Shown here: positions 14,066-26,000 of the stretch, one piece after another | Numbering within the stretch: the stretch's first letter is position 1 | How the letters are laid out: each line of letters starts with the position of its first letter | Assembly (NCBI GenBank): GCA_029449235.1 | Contig: JANATG010000006.1 | Coordinates: 806,001 to 870,000, forward strand | Reading direction: 5' to 3' | Length of the DNA: 64,000 nt | From: Linnemannia schmuckeri | Taxonomy: Eukaryota; Mortierellomycota; Mortierellomycetes; Mortierellales; Mortierellaceae | The notes under the pieces: generated by a model | What the model was told of the DNA's origin: nothing | The model's database searches: none | The model's input: only the letters and a program-made list of their open reading frames with translations | Position numbers and translations under genes: made by a program

Positions 14066-15870
14066 CGCGCTTTGAGTCTTGTCGTTTTCTTACGAAGATC
14101 CAAAAACGTCGGCGAATTTCAGCATATAAGGGAATGAAAAATGGTGGATATTAGAAGCCTTCCTTCTCTTGCACGAAGTTGTCTGAGCCATGGTTCATCT
14201 TGTTCGTGATGGCTATCTTCATTGCCACTTCGCGGTCATCGACCTTTGTGATAAAATAAATTTGCTAAACGAGCCGTAATAATTAATTGAAACATGTTAA
14301 TGTTCTTGTTTTCAACATAGTCGTCCTGGGTAAGAAGTCCAATGGTCCAACCCCGAGTCTCGTCTGGCACGATAAACTCTTCCAGAAATAAGAAACACAT
14401 TTCTCGGTAGCAAGACCTCACACGTCCTGCTGAGTCCACGGCTTAAGGCCGCAGCAAGCCATCCCTTGACGGTAGACCGACACTCAGTCTCATGCACGAG
14501 CCGAATCTCGTGTCGTCCTGCCCCTGACTCGAATCGCTCAGCCTCGTCCTTCATCAATTCTTCCTGGTCGGTAGGCCACCCAAGATTTTTAAAAACATCA
14601 AAAATAAAACAGTACCATCAACTCTTTCATTGTATTTTTTTTCTTTGCTTGCTTCACACCGCTCCTACGCCTCGAAACTGGACCTCACCTCCTAAGCTCG
14701 ATGCGATGATCATCAGATCATCAACTTAGACAGCATGATCGAACCTGTCCCGCCCTGACCTAGAGATATAGATTAGTATTTGAATACGGTTCAGGTCGAT
14801 CTTTCTTCTTCGCTTGCGGGACTCGTTTTGGTGGCGGGGCCTTGGGATCTTACCTCAGCCGGTCGTGGTCATCTCTATCACGGTCATCACGGAGTAGGAG
14901 CTCAATACATCATTCGAGAGTTGGTTGTCGTTAAGTTAGTGGCAGTAGGTGGTTGACGCGACTCGTACCTACTCTTCTTCTAACTGACCACTTCTTCAAG
15001 TCACAATGCCTATAAACACGAAAGAGAGCACACTACTATGAACATGTTCTCTTTCTCGTTGATTGTCGATAGTGCCGAATGCAGCCATCACTTCGCCATC
15101 AAAGTTGCGCACCGCCAAGAACTGACGAGTCAACTGACGAGAACGAACGACAGGGCGCTACATTGCATAAAAAGAACAACAGGAGCACAGCGCGTGGATT
15201 GAGAGCAGCCTGCAACGTACAAGAACAGGAATCGTCAGCCAAGAATCACCAACTTGAGAGTAAGGATAAAAAGACGAACTTAATGCACTTGAAGTTGGCA
15301 TGGTGGTTGTTTGGATGATGGAAAAGGAGTGAAAAAGGGCAAGGAAACAAAAACGCAAAGAAAATTGGCCCTCTTTAACCCAGAGTCAATAGCCAAATAC
15401 AAAAAAATTCAGGGTCAACAACAGAGACCCGCCAAAAGTCACCTCAACTCCTACACATTCAGTAACCACAACCATGTTTCGACTCCTTTGCAGCCTTACA
15501 AACAAGTCTTATTACCTACTCTACAAGTGCAAGAGCAATCCGATGTTATAAGCCCATTGGCAACGATGGATGGTGTTGATAATTTGTACTTTTATTAGGG
15601 GTGAGTGTGGTGGCGTAGAGTTCTAGGAAGAATTGGTGAATTGATGACGGAGAACCGATCCCATTGTACAAGGACCGCTCCACCAATTACATTCTTCGAT
15701 AGTCGTTGACAAGTCGAAAAAAGGCGCCGTCGTAGTCCTTTTGTTGGGATCGAATCCTCTGTCGTCCATGAGCGCGCCTGTCGAATAAAAAGAGTTGCTT
15801 TCTCCAGCGCCTGTTTATATCCCGTCGCCTCGAAAGAAGTGTCCCTGAAAGAGAATATGAGCAGGACTGC

Positions 15871-17623
15871 TTAAAAATCCTCGGCAGAGCGTCTGGCAAT
15901 ACGCTGGACCTTCTTCTTGAACGAGGGGTAGTTCTCGCGCCACTCTTTCTATAAGATTGAGGGTGAAGGTAGGATACAGTTAGTTTAACTGGAGGCGTGG
16001 TAAGGGAACATCTTAGCCACCGTTAAAAAATAATTCCTGTGACACTTACAGCAGCCTCGATATTGGCCGGACTCTCGTCGTTAGGGCTTGAAAGCATAGA
16101 GATGACACTGACAAGAATAGTTTCCACGGTATGAACGGGAGACCAGCGTTCACTTGCTTGCTCATATCCGTACTTGTCCTCGCCAGGGGGGTGCTAGAAA
16201 GTTCGAAAAAAAGTGGTAATGATATGTTAGAGTCGAGACGGTGTTTTTTTTGCAGAAGGTATTGCATCGAAATTGGCGAAGTCCCAAAAGCGTCACTCAC
16301 CAAGATGGAAATACAGACTTCGCCGTTGGGGTAGACTAGAGCAATCGAAAAAAAGTTGTGTGTCAGAAGGTACAGGCACAGGGAACATGTATGAATCGTG
16401 GTATGTGTGGTCTTTGTGTGTAATTCCTGAGCAGACTCCTTACCGTTGGGATGGTACATATCGGTGACAAACTTAAGCTTTGGGGGCATCAATGGATAGT
16501 CGACGGGGAAAGTCATGGTAGCCTTGTAGAATCCACCCTCACTATTGTTGAAAGAACGATTGTACAGAAAAGGTTGATGGAAGTTAGTCAATAGAATTCA
16601 GGGCGACGTTTTGAGCCTAATAACACCGCTGTGCTAAGACTTCCGGTTTCCAAAAGAAATGATAGTAGTTGATAGTGGAGACCGCTCCTGTTGTAAACTG
16701 TCGAGCGACGAATCACAAATTAGGCTTATTGACGAAGAGTATGCCATGTTCTTGTGTGTCGAAGCAGTGTGCTTTGATCCCGGTCTTCCGCCTCTTCCAT
16801 TTATCCCGAATCCTTGCTGCATGAGGTCTTTGGTATTGTCTCCTATTCCTAAGTGTTGTCGGTGATGTCCTGTTCATTTGACAACCAAATGCTTGACGTA
16901 GCCTTACTAGAGGGTATCTTGTGGTCCCATAATGACAATCTCCCACTATTTGTTAACAATCAAAGAGAAAGGTATGAGTACTATGTCAAACCGTCATCAG
17001 GTATTCAAAGCATGCTGAAGGCCTATTTGTCATAATTCAGAGACGTCTTTTCATTCTTTTTTTCCTATACCTCAAAGATGTTATCGTCGTCGACTAGACC
17101 GGCTGAGAAGCCCTCGACGGGATTCTTGGTAAGCTCTATTTGGAAAGAAATGAGAAACACATCCCGATAGAAAATGGTTAGATATATTTGTGGACTCGGG
17201 AGACGATGGGTATGGCAGGCATGGATCACAAGGATTCAGTTTCTGTTTCCTCATATGCTGCAGTAGTTCAGTGAACCTTGGTCACAATACAGCGAGGCTG
17301 AGAGTGAGAGAGACAGCGAGACGAGTTGATGGGCAGGCAGCTCATGCTCGACATTTGCTTGGTCATCTAAACCATGGCAGCTACGAATTGCAGGTGTGAG
17401 GTAGTAGTTTTTTGCAAGGCAGGCCATGGATGTTATCGGTCAAGAGCCTTCTTACGTTTCTTTACAGAAGGAAGAGTCTGTAACAAATAGCACTAGGAGA
17501 AACTCGCTAACGGTTTATTGACGAAGGGGTTGCTTGAGGGAAGGGGGGAGGTGAGTGGAAGGGAGGGAGGGGAGACTTGCCTTTGAGCTGTTTCTTGAGG
17601 AGGAGGGTTGAGTGTGAGGCCAT
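15871..17623 (-). CDS. UBE2G1: Ubiquitin-conjugating enzyme E2, UBE2G1/Ubc7 group
   Basis: An E2 enzyme that takes ubiquitin from E1 as a cysteine thioester and passes it on with an E3. This group serves protein degradation, including ER-associated degradation in relatives. I read seven exons on the minus strand: 17623-17581, 17135-17071, 16945-16908, 16541-16444, 16335-16301, 16193-16050 and 15948-15871, giving 166 residues against about 170 in human UBE2G1. The order is the family's: N-terminal helix with LLLKKQLKELTKNPVEGFS, the FPVDYPLMPPKLKF segment, an HPN motif, the active-site Cys in NGEVCISIL, then the group's acidic insertion HPPGEDKYGYE and a SERWSPVHTVETI segment. The first intron (17580-17136) must use a GC donor (AAAG|GCAAGT) to join these parts. 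It is divergent from the ribosome recycling factor gene. Family assignment is firm; which paralogue group is slightly less so. Confidence 0.93.
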
Positions 17624-18172
17624 GTGGATGTAGGTCGGAGAAAGTATGTGCTGGTTGCTGGGTAAGGGAGGTGAATAAGTGGAAGGAAGGTTGAAGAAGA
17701 AGAAATAAAAAAAGAGGCAAAGAAACAACTCAGCAGATAATGAAAAAGGTGGCTCAAGGTGAACGAATCGCAGAGCAGCGATGTCAAGCCACTTTCAGCA
17801 AATTATTCAGGCACCACGCTACCACTTCAAGAAAATGACCTGCCTTTGCTCGCCGTTTAATCGATAACTTGCCATTTGCCTCCACTATCAACCGCAGTAG
17901 ATGGATCCTGTTGTCTAGGTTACAACAAACAATACGATGCAGCGGTGAAAGGGTGCTCGGCCAATGCTTCCTCAGGAGACGCAGCAGAGCACAGAGGTCT
18001 ACAGAAGGAGTCAACGAAACGCAAAAAAAAATGATCATGTGATGCGAACACGGACCATGAGGATCGGTGACTGCTGGGCCATCTCCCTCAGTCAACATCG
18101 TATGTAGACCGGAAAGGGGCTTTCTCCACACTCAGCATTTCTTTCCTTTTTCATTCACACTATTAATCAACC
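17624..18172. promoter_or_regulatory. Shared divergent promoter region, E2 / RRF
   Basis: 549 nt between the start codons of the minus-strand E2 gene and the plus-strand ribosome recycling factor gene. It must carry both promoters. I see no clear TATA box or named factor site. A pyrimidine-rich stretch lies just before the RRF start. Confidence 0.5.
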
Positions 18173-19453
18173 ATGCAACGCGCCATCCCAACCCTACTTT
18201 CCGCAACCAGGAGAGTCGCCTCCTCCAATGTCAATGTCACATGGTCCATGTCGACTCGTCAGTCGGCACAACTGTTTCTCAAAGTCAACAACACCGCTTC
18301 CCTCCCAAAGACTATGGCTATGGCCTTGAACGCTTCCGCTTGCCAGCAATTCAGAGGCTATGCCTCCAAGAAGGATGCCAAAAAGGGCGGCAAAGGTGGC
18401 AAGGGCGGTGATGACGGTGATGAGGATGGCCGCAAGGGGAAGGGCAAGTCATCTGGTGGATCGGCTCCCTCGGGCGAGATGTCTTTTGATCTCTTGGATT
18501 TGGAGAAGAAGATGGGCCAGTGCCTTGAGCGCCTCAAGAAGGACTTTATGACCATGCGCGCTGGAACTGCCAATCCAGGTAATAAAAGACTCTTCTTTGC
18601 AGCTGCACTTCTGCTATTGGTGTGTATGATTCAATTGATCTATCTGGACTTGTCTAACAGACACACTTTTACTCTCTATCGCGAATAGCCATCCTGGATC
18701 CTGTGAATGTCAAGGTTGAGAACAAGATGGTGCCTCTGCGCGATCTGGCCCAGGTTTCCATCAAGGATGCAAAAACATTGATGGTCAACGTTAACGATGT
18801 CGAAGTAACGCACTTGGTTGACACTTTTTGTACATCGCTGGTGTGATATGTCGGAACACGAAGTTGTGTTTAATTTTTCCATTGTCATTGTGTCTCAATA
18901 CTTTATTAGCTTACTGGAGCCATTGAGAAGGCGATCCGTGAGGCAGGACTTAACTTGAACCCCTTTGTAGATAACAAGGCCATCCGAGTCCCCGTGCAAA
19001 AGTAAATTCAATCGACCATAAGGCATTACTTGACCGTGTTATAGATGAGATGATTGCCATGAAGTAAGGTATCCAGCTGAGCTCACCATTTTTTCCATTT
19101 ATAATTGTGTTCGCAACTAGGCCAACTAAGGAATTCCGCCAGTCGCTCACAAAGCTGGCTGCAGCAAGCACGGAAAAGGCCAAAACCATTATTCGCAAGT
19201 TGAGACAGGATGGCATGAAAGACTTGAAGAAGGACCTCAAGGCCGGCATGAGCGAGGACGAGAACTATGGTTTGGAGAAGAAGGTATGGTCACACACAAA
19301 TCATGACTTTGCGAGCAAATTAATTTTTACACAGCCCCTAATAACCCAATCACCTCTTCCAAACACGAATAGGCCCAGACGCTACATGACAAGTATATCA
19401 AGGACGCCGAGGAGGCGCTCAAAGTCAAGACCAAGGAGATCATGGCAAACTAA
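18173..19453 (+). CDS. RRF1: Mitochondrial ribosome recycling factor
   Basis: Releases the post-termination mitochondrial ribosome from mRNA together with a mitochondrial EF-G. Five exons (18173-18578, 18689-18804, 18910-19001, 19121-19283, 19373-19453) give 285 residues. The first about 95 residues are rich in Ser, Ala, Arg and Gly/Lys with almost no acid at the start, as expected of a mitochondrial presequence followed by a flexible linker. The RRF domain follows: LERLKKDFMTMRAG, then ILDPVNVKVENKMVPL, a conserved TGAIEKAIREAGLNLNP segment, and PTKEFRQSLTKLA leading into the long three-helix bundle that ends in LHDKYIKDAEEALKVKTKEI. All splice junctions are GT-AG and keep frame. Bacterial RRF is about 185 residues; the excess here is the N-terminal extension. 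Confidence 0.94.
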
Positions 19454-19592
19454 TCTTTCGGTTGAGTTCAGCCGTTTATTTCTTTTGAGTTCAGTAGACA
19501 TTTGTATAAACCGACTTTTAAGTCTTACATCTCTGTCCCTGTTTGTTGTTGTTGTTGTTGTTGTACATATCCTGATTGTAGCGATGGAGGGC

Positions 19593-20830
19593 TTACACGA
19601 TTGGTCCCTTTGGCTGAGCTTGGTACTCCTGAAGAATGAAAAAAGAGAGTAAATCGACGCGTTAGCACAGACTCTTGAAAATCATTCTTCCAACATCTAT
19701 CTCACGATCCGAAAGGACGCTAGACAAATCGCTTACCCAGTGAAGATCGTTAACATCAAAGTTGCCGTGGAACTCCCAACCGGTCTCCTTGACGTGGAAA
19801 ACGTTGACAGATCCTCCAGAGTAAGCATCACGGTGGGTGGCGTGGTAAATGGCTCTGCGTCCCAACTCGAGTGCATCGGGAATAGACAAGTTGAAGTCGT
19901 ATCCGGTATCGAGAACACCATAGGCAAAGGTCGATCCTGATCCGACAGAGAAGCGCTCACCCCTCATGCGCGTACCATCTGAGTCGACGTAGAACAGTTG
20001 TGGTCCCTATAGATGTAATAAAGAAGAAACTATCAGCCTTGTGTTCTTTTCACTTGTGTGACAAGAGATCGAACTCTGCGATCAATGAAGATAACCCAAG
20101 GATAAGTCCCGTACCGTCTTGTCCCATCCTGTGATCATTGTGCCCATGGACAAGCCCATGCCCTTGTAGTCGTAAACCATGTTGCTCAGAATCTTGGAGG
20201 CGGCGGCCACCGAAATACGCTCCTTGTTACGAAGCTCGTACAGTCTGCATCTCCTTCCGAGCTCACGCTCCCAGTATTGGCAATCAGCGGCGCCTCCGGC
20301 CATGGTACCCAAAAGGTAGGGGTTAATCTCAATGACCTTCTTCACTGTCTGCGAAGCTAATCGAAAGAATCAATGTAACAGGAAGACACGTCATTAGTGT
20401 CCATGATATTGCTGATTGTAAACATGTCCTGACTCGAAAGAGATCGGCAAAAAAGACGATACCAATGTAAGATCCGCCAGAGGCACGCGAATCGACGGCG
20501 ACAACGATTCCTCCCTGAAACTTGAAAGCCAAAGTGGTGGTTCCGTGCTGGATACGGATACGGTTCTCTGCAGAGGCGTCGGTGTGAGCGCGCAAAAAGT
20601 CTACAGGCTGTTCAAGGGCAAATGGTATTAGAAGCTGTTCGACGGTAAGAATATGGCGCTGTTAATGAAGGTCTAAACGAACTTACGTTAGCGACCATGG
20701 GGATGTCGAAGGCAGGCAGGGCAAACTGAGAGGCAGCATCCCATCCAGTCATGTTCTGGCCGAGGTTATCTGCGTCGTCGAATGAAGCCGAAGAGGCCGA
20801 GTTGGCGTATTTGCTGACAAGGGTGTCCAT
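19593..20830 (-). CDS. PRE2: 20S proteasome subunit beta type-5 (PRE2)
   Basis: Catalytic beta5 subunit of the 20S core particle, the chymotrypsin-like site. Five exons on the minus strand (20830-20687, 20607-20463, 20356-20115, 20006-19737, 19628-19593) give 278 residues. A propeptide of roughly 70 residues ends in RIQHG, and the mature chain starts TTTLAFKFQ, so the Gly-Thr autocleavage site and the Thr1 nucleophile are present. The conserved VAVDSRASGGSYIASQTVKKV (Asp17 and Lys33 region) and GTMAGGAADCQYWERELGR follow. The last exon is tiny: splicing at LHW|GTAAGC joins EYQAQPKGPIV and a stop. Reading through instead gives an unlikely SDLSSVLSDRE tail. An in-frame ATG ten codons upstream (20860) is possible, but MDTLVSKYA is the likelier start. 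It is head-to-head with PRE7. Confidence 0.95.
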
Positions 20831-21359
20831 TTGTATGTGCGTTGTCGTCGTTGAGGTCAATTGTCTGGCGTTGTTCTTAATGCTGTCGAATATCGGAGGG
20901 TGTGAGGTTGAGTATAAGAAGTAAGAAAAAAAAAGAAAGTAAAGTCCAGTTGTCCTTTTGATGGTCGTTTTTTTTGTTGTCTACGGTCAATTGCAGAAGA
21001 CAGAGAAGCAGACAAGCAGTCTTGGGTTATTCGTTGTCCCTTTCTTGCGAAGTGAGCAAGAGCGAGAGAGAGGGTTTCGTGTTCCTCTGCACGCGTCCCC
21101 TCCCCCGCCAAATGTCCACGTCACCCACTCCCTTAAAAGTGACTGCCATGGTACTCGTAACGCACCCCAAGGCAACGCACGAGTGGCACACGCTATTCTT
21201 CTGCATTGACATTCAAAGGGGCCTCGTTAATTCATTCAGTTTGGTTGCTCAAACACTCGCTCTTGTACACATCTTTCAACTCCAACCTCAACTCTACAGC
21301 AAAAACACATTCAACGCAACAACAACAGCAACACTTACAGACACAAACACCAGCAAACC
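20831..21359. promoter_or_regulatory. Bidirectional proteasome promoter, PRE2 / PRE7
   Basis: 529 nt separate the start codons of two 20S beta subunits transcribed away from each other, so one region probably co-regulates both. I see no copy of the yeast Rpn4 box GGTGGCAAA. A CCCGCCAAATG stretch near 21103 and a CCACGTCACC stretch near 21116 are the most site-like sequences, with no proof of function. Confidence 0.55.
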
Positions 21360-22618
21360 ATGTTCTCCACTTACCCAGGACAGGTCGTCGTCGACCACCC
21401 CGTCAAGGTCCCTATCGAGCACCGCTTCGACCCCTACGTCGACAATGGCGGGTAAGTCTTTTTTTTCCTTTTCAGTCAGTGTCCAACAATGAGCACAGCA
21501 AGACACAAAAGCGACAATGGCGACAAACGCGTCTTGGCTGACGAACTTGGTGAAAAATCCCACCAGAAGTCGCTACTATTGCTTGTTACTCGAAGATTTT
21601 GATACGGACCATGCGAGCTAACACGCGTCTATTATCACTGAACTATTTAGTACCTTGTTGTCCATTGCCGGTGAGGACTTCTGCGTTGTCGCCGCCGATA
21701 CTCGACAGAGCGAAGGATACTCAATCAACTCGCGTTATGTTCCCAAGTCAGTCAAATTGTAAGGATCGTAGGCAGGACCGATTGGCTCTTCTCTTATTCT
21801 CTTAGCAGGGGCTATTTTTCACGGATCGGAAAAAAAGGATAGAGAATATTTACAGTAGTCCGTTCGTATTATTCATGGCATAGATCTGACAAGACCGTTA
21901 TCTCAATGGGAGGCTGCTACGCCGACTGCTTGACCCTTACAAAGAAGATCCAACAAAGCATGGAGGTATGGCGCATTTTGCAAATGAAGGACTAGTCAGG
22001 CTATTGTACAGGCACAACAGGAACAGTGGACTGGAAACTCACGCGTTTCTTTCTTTTTTCTCACTGTTGACAATTAGTGGTACCACCACGCTCACGGAAA
22101 GACAATGTCGACAGCCGCAGTGGCACAGATGCTTTCGATCATGTTGTACCAGAAGCGCTTCTTCCCCTTCTACAGTTGGTGCATTCTGGGTGGTTTGGAC
22201 GAGGAAGGCAAGGGAGCAGTCTACACCTACGATCCCGTTGGATCCTACGAGCGCGAATCTTGCAGATGTGCTGGTTCTGCCTCATCACTCATCCAGCCAT
22301 TCTTGGACAACCAGGTACGAGGCTTATGTGCTACTGACATTTTTGTTACTATAACGTAGTGTAGGACGTGTCAAGGCTTGCTCATGTGTGAAAAGCGTCT
22401 AACAATGAAGATTTTGCTCGCTTGTGTGTGTGTAGATCAACTTCAAGAACCAGGTGTCGCAGAAGAAGACTCTTTCTTTGGACCAGGTCTTGCGTATCAC
22501 AAAGGATTCGTTCACCTCGGCAACAGAGCGTGACATCTACACTGGTGACTACCTCGAGCTGTTTGTGATCACCAGCAAGGGTGTTGAGGTCCAGAAGATG
22601 GATTTGAAGAAGGATTAA
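21360..22618 (+). CDS. PRE7: 20S proteasome subunit beta type-1/beta6 (PRE7)
   Basis: Non-catalytic beta6 subunit (human PSMB1, yeast Pre7) of the 20S core. Five exons (21360-21451, 21651-21746, 21884-21965, 22078-22314, 22436-22618) give 229 residues. The N-terminus MFSTYPGQ leads to IEHRFDPYVDNGGTLLSIAGEDFCVVAADTR, the usual beta-subunit entry. It continues with YSINSRYVPKSDKTVISMGGCYADCLTLTKKI, the KTMSTAAVAQMLSIMLYQKRFFPFY helix and GLDEEGKGAVYTYDPVGSYER, all typical of this subunit. No Thr1 is expected or seen at a processing site of the active kind. Splice junctions are GT-AG and keep frame throughout. The assignment to beta6 rather than another beta subunit rests on the RFDPY and PVGSYER segments. 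Confidence 0.95.
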
Positions 22619-22912
22619 AACCAGACTTGGCTACAGGACAACGTGGTCGCAGGGGCTGTCAATTAAGAAATTAAAAAATACCATTCGTTCGCTGGAAAAT
22701 TCTTGATATCTTCCTTGCTTGTTTTTGTGTGAACATTTTGATGTAAGGCTTCATAAGATTGCCCTGGTGCGAAACCCTAGTCTCTTGTGGTTGGACACCC
22801 TGGTTCCAGGTCGTCAACATCACAGACTTTTTCGCACCCCTAAAATTGCATCCAGAATCATACTGCGGGTGGCTTGTCGCTGACTGACTCTTCTTCTCCG
22901 GCCGCAGTTCAG

Positions 22913-22943
<31 letters not shown>

Positions 22944-23016
22944 CTCTCAACGACAAGACTTGTTCTTCTTTTCCACACCTCTCTCATTCACAAACTCCTT
23001 TGACGATCAACAACTG
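22619..23016. other. Intergenic, PRE7 to FAP1
   Basis: Contains the PRE7 3' region and, at 22914-22939, a T run just upstream of the FAP1 start. I see no gene in it. Confidence 0.6.
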
Positions 23017-26000
23017 ATGAGTGACGACCCGGCCACATCCTCATCTCAACAGGGTAGCCAGCCCAACCCAAACACAAGCAATGCTAATCGTGGGCAAGCC
23101 AGCGGCGCCAAAAAGACGACCCCCGCTGCAAAGCTAAACCCCGACGCCAAGGACTATGTCCCTCGCACCACTGTGACCGACGGCGCCGCCACTACGCAGA
23201 CAGGCGCACCTTCTGGAAACAATTCTCGCCACCGAAAACGGAGAAATCCTGATGGAAACAAGGTCAACGCTGGCAATCCCGGCAGCGAGTCAAGACAGTC
23301 TTCAGAAGGCGGACGAAGTGGTGGCAACAACAACAACAACAATGGTGGCAACGGTGGCAACGCCAACAGCAACAGTAAGAACAGTAACAACAGGAGTCGA
23401 CGCAACGGAGGACGTAACCAAAGGAAAGTACCTGAAGGAGGCGCGCGCATCGATGACTATCACCAAGACGATGATATCGAGATCAACATGGATCGGCCTG
23501 TAGAGCCCACTGGAAGCCAAGCCGCTGGATCGGACTCGGCGTTGGGAGCAGGATCGAATGCGCCAGCCAAAGGTCGTCGCGATGGTCGCCGTAGGGGCAA
23601 GGAATCTACTGGCACTGGCATCGGAACTTCTTCACCGAAATCTCAGCACAACCGCGGCGAGGGAGGTCACACACGTGGCCCCGTAGATGGACAACCTGAG
23701 AGTTCATCAGGTATTCGTGGATCAGGACATGCAGGATCAAACAACAGACGTCAAAGGAGCCGTAAGGGCGATTTGGGTGGCCGCACATTCTCTACTACCT
23801 CTACCGGAAATGACAAATCGGCGACAGAGTCCTCTAGCTCGCAGAGGAATGCTCCAAGGAACGCTCAGCGCCCCCAACCTAAGAAGTTTGTACATACTGT
23901 GGAGGAGGACCGTGACCTGTTGAATGCGCTTACCACTGGCCTCAGCAACTCGACATACGACTGCATGGTCTGCTGGGATGTCATTCGTCCCGCACACAAG
24001 ATCTGGAACTGCCAAGTCTGTTGGGCAGCCTTCCATTTGGACTGTCTCTCCACTTGGGCAACAAAGTCTTCAGAAGGTACGATTATTAACTCTATTCACT
24101 TTTCGGACGTTGCTTTAAGCGTGAAAATGTTGCGAGGTGGTTCAAGTTCAAGCAAATTCAATCTCGTACTTTCTTTTTGGCATTGATGTACTAGATCCCA
24201 ATAACAACGGAGCAGGATGGAGATGTCCAGGTTGCCAGAACACACAGGTCTCAATTCCACAGGAATACACCTGCTTCTGTGGCAAGGTCAACAACCCTGA
24301 TTTCAACCGCTACCTTACCCCTCACTCTTGTGGTGAACTCTGTGGCCGTTCAAGAGACTGCCCGCATCCATGCAATAAGTAAGTGCTTCTCGCCTTAGGC
24401 ATGGCTATAGCTGATGTATATGTTTTTTTGTTGTGTGAACTTGGTATTGACTAAAATAAATACATTATCGCACTTTGTACATTAGCCCTTGCCATCCTGG
24501 ACCTTGCCCTCCATGTGGCGGTCTCGGCCCCATCCAGTCCTGCCATTGTGGTAATGAATCGTTCCAGCTCCGCTGTGTTGATACTGACTTTTCGTTCCAA
24601 ACAGGAAAATCTTGCAACCAAGTGTGCGGCGAGCTACTGGGATGCGGCAAACACTCATGCACCTCTCTGTGCCACGCTGGATTATGCCCACCCTGTGGGG
24701 AATTTGAGGAGCAAAAGTGCTACTGCGGGAAGCACGAACGGAAAGCGCGCTGTGGCGACGGAGATGCAAAGACCACTTTGATTGATGGAGTGGAGCAGCT
24801 TGGGTTCTATGAATGCCACGAAGCTTGCAGCAGGTATGCCAATACTTTTCACTTTCACTTGTTCCTGGTCAATGATGCATGTTATCACCCAGTTTCATAC
24901 TTAACTAACACTATGTTTACGTTGATATGAATAGACCTCTTGCATGTGGTCATCACGAATGTACCAAGCCTTGTCACCCTCAGGATAGCGAACCAGGAGA
25001 GTGCTCTGCGAGACCCGAAGTTGTCAAGACTTGTCCCTGTGGCTCCAAACCCATCGAGACAGTCATGAAGGGCAAGATCAGGACCTCTTGCCTGGATCCC
25101 ATTCCAAGCTGTGGAGGAGTGTGCAAGAAGCCATTGAACTGCGGACATCGCTGCATGCAAAAGTGTCATCTTGGAGCTTGCGCGCCTTGCAAGGTTCCTG
25201 TAACGGTCAACTGTCGCTGTGGATCTTCTCAAGTGCAGCGCATCTGCTCCGACATGGGTCTTTATGGCGACGAACTCCCCACCTGCGATCGCCCCTGCAG
25301 AGGCCTTCGTGCATGCGGCAAACATCAGTGCACCAACCGGTGCTGTCCTGCTAAGAACCAACCCAAGGGTAAGAAAGGCGATTTGGCCGCATTGGAGGCA
25401 CACATTTGTACCCTGATATGCGGCAAGAAGCTGCAGTGTGGAGTCCACACTTGTGAGATGCTCTGCCACAAGGGACACTGCAATCCTTGCATGAACGCCT
25501 CCTTTGACGAGCTCTCCTGTGCTTGCGGTCGCACCGTGGTCTACCCTCCTATTCCTTGCGGCACCCCTATCCCCAAATGCAGATATACTTGCACCCGAGC
25601 TCGCGCATGCGGGCACGCCGCTCTTTCAAGCCATCCTTGTCACCCAGACAGTGAGCCCTGCCCTCCTTGCATTATGCTTGTCGCCAAGCAGTGCATGTGT
25701 CGCAAGTCTAAGATGCCCAACGTGCCTTGTTACAAGAGCAACCCATCCTGTGGAAAGGTCTGCGGCAAGCGTTTGGACTGCAACCTCCACAACTGCAACA
25801 AGTCCTGCCACGCCGGAGAATGTATTATTCCGCCTACTGATGTGTGCAACCAGCCATGTCCCAAACCCCGCAAGAGCTGTGGTCACCGATGTGGAGCTGC
25901 TTGTCATGGGGACACTCCTTGTCCTGAGGATACGCCTTGCCCCGTCATTATTCCTTCGAGCTGCAAGTGTGGCCACTTGTCTATGGACTCTGCCTGTAAC

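Larger units (their letters stand above)
1..15870. other. Gene-poor, low-complexity stretch
   Basis: I see no supportable gene here. Open frames are short, overlap on both strands, and translate to low-complexity Leu/Ser/Phe or Lys/Arg-rich peptides caused by pyrimidine tracts. I found no recognisable domain and no convincing exon chain. The sequence is rich in CT stretches, T/A homopolymers and microsatellites, listed separately where striking. It could be long regulatory or untranslated sequence of a gene left of the window, a non-coding transcript, or plain intergenic DNA. The last few kilobases (about 13.8-15.6 kb) have a more balanced composition but still no gene I can name. Confidence 0.6.

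Noticed and set aside
17456..17477. A 22-nt mini-exon with GT-AG signals for the E2 gene
   Set aside because: It keeps frame but gives TLPSVKKQ with no start codon. The GC-AG alternative yields a full, family-like N-terminus with an ATG.
19662..19736. Read-through C-terminus of PRE2 ending SDLSSVLSDRE
   Set aside because: A canonical GTAAGC donor lies exactly here, and splicing to the small last exon gives a more typical tail. The read-through is intron sequence.
22960..23016. Upstream in-frame ATG of the Fap1/NFX1 gene
   Set aside because: The added residues (MFFFSTPLSFTNS) derive from the T/C-rich leader; the ATG at 23017 is the more natural start.
23154..23450. Antisense Leu/Pro-rich frame within FAP1
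   Set aside because: It is the shadow of the Asn/Gly/Ser-rich coding repeat on the other strand.
24885..25616. 243-codon antisense frame in FAP1
   Set aside because: The Cys codons of the NF-X1 repeats read as Ala/Thr/Gln on the other strand and create long stop-free frames; no domain.
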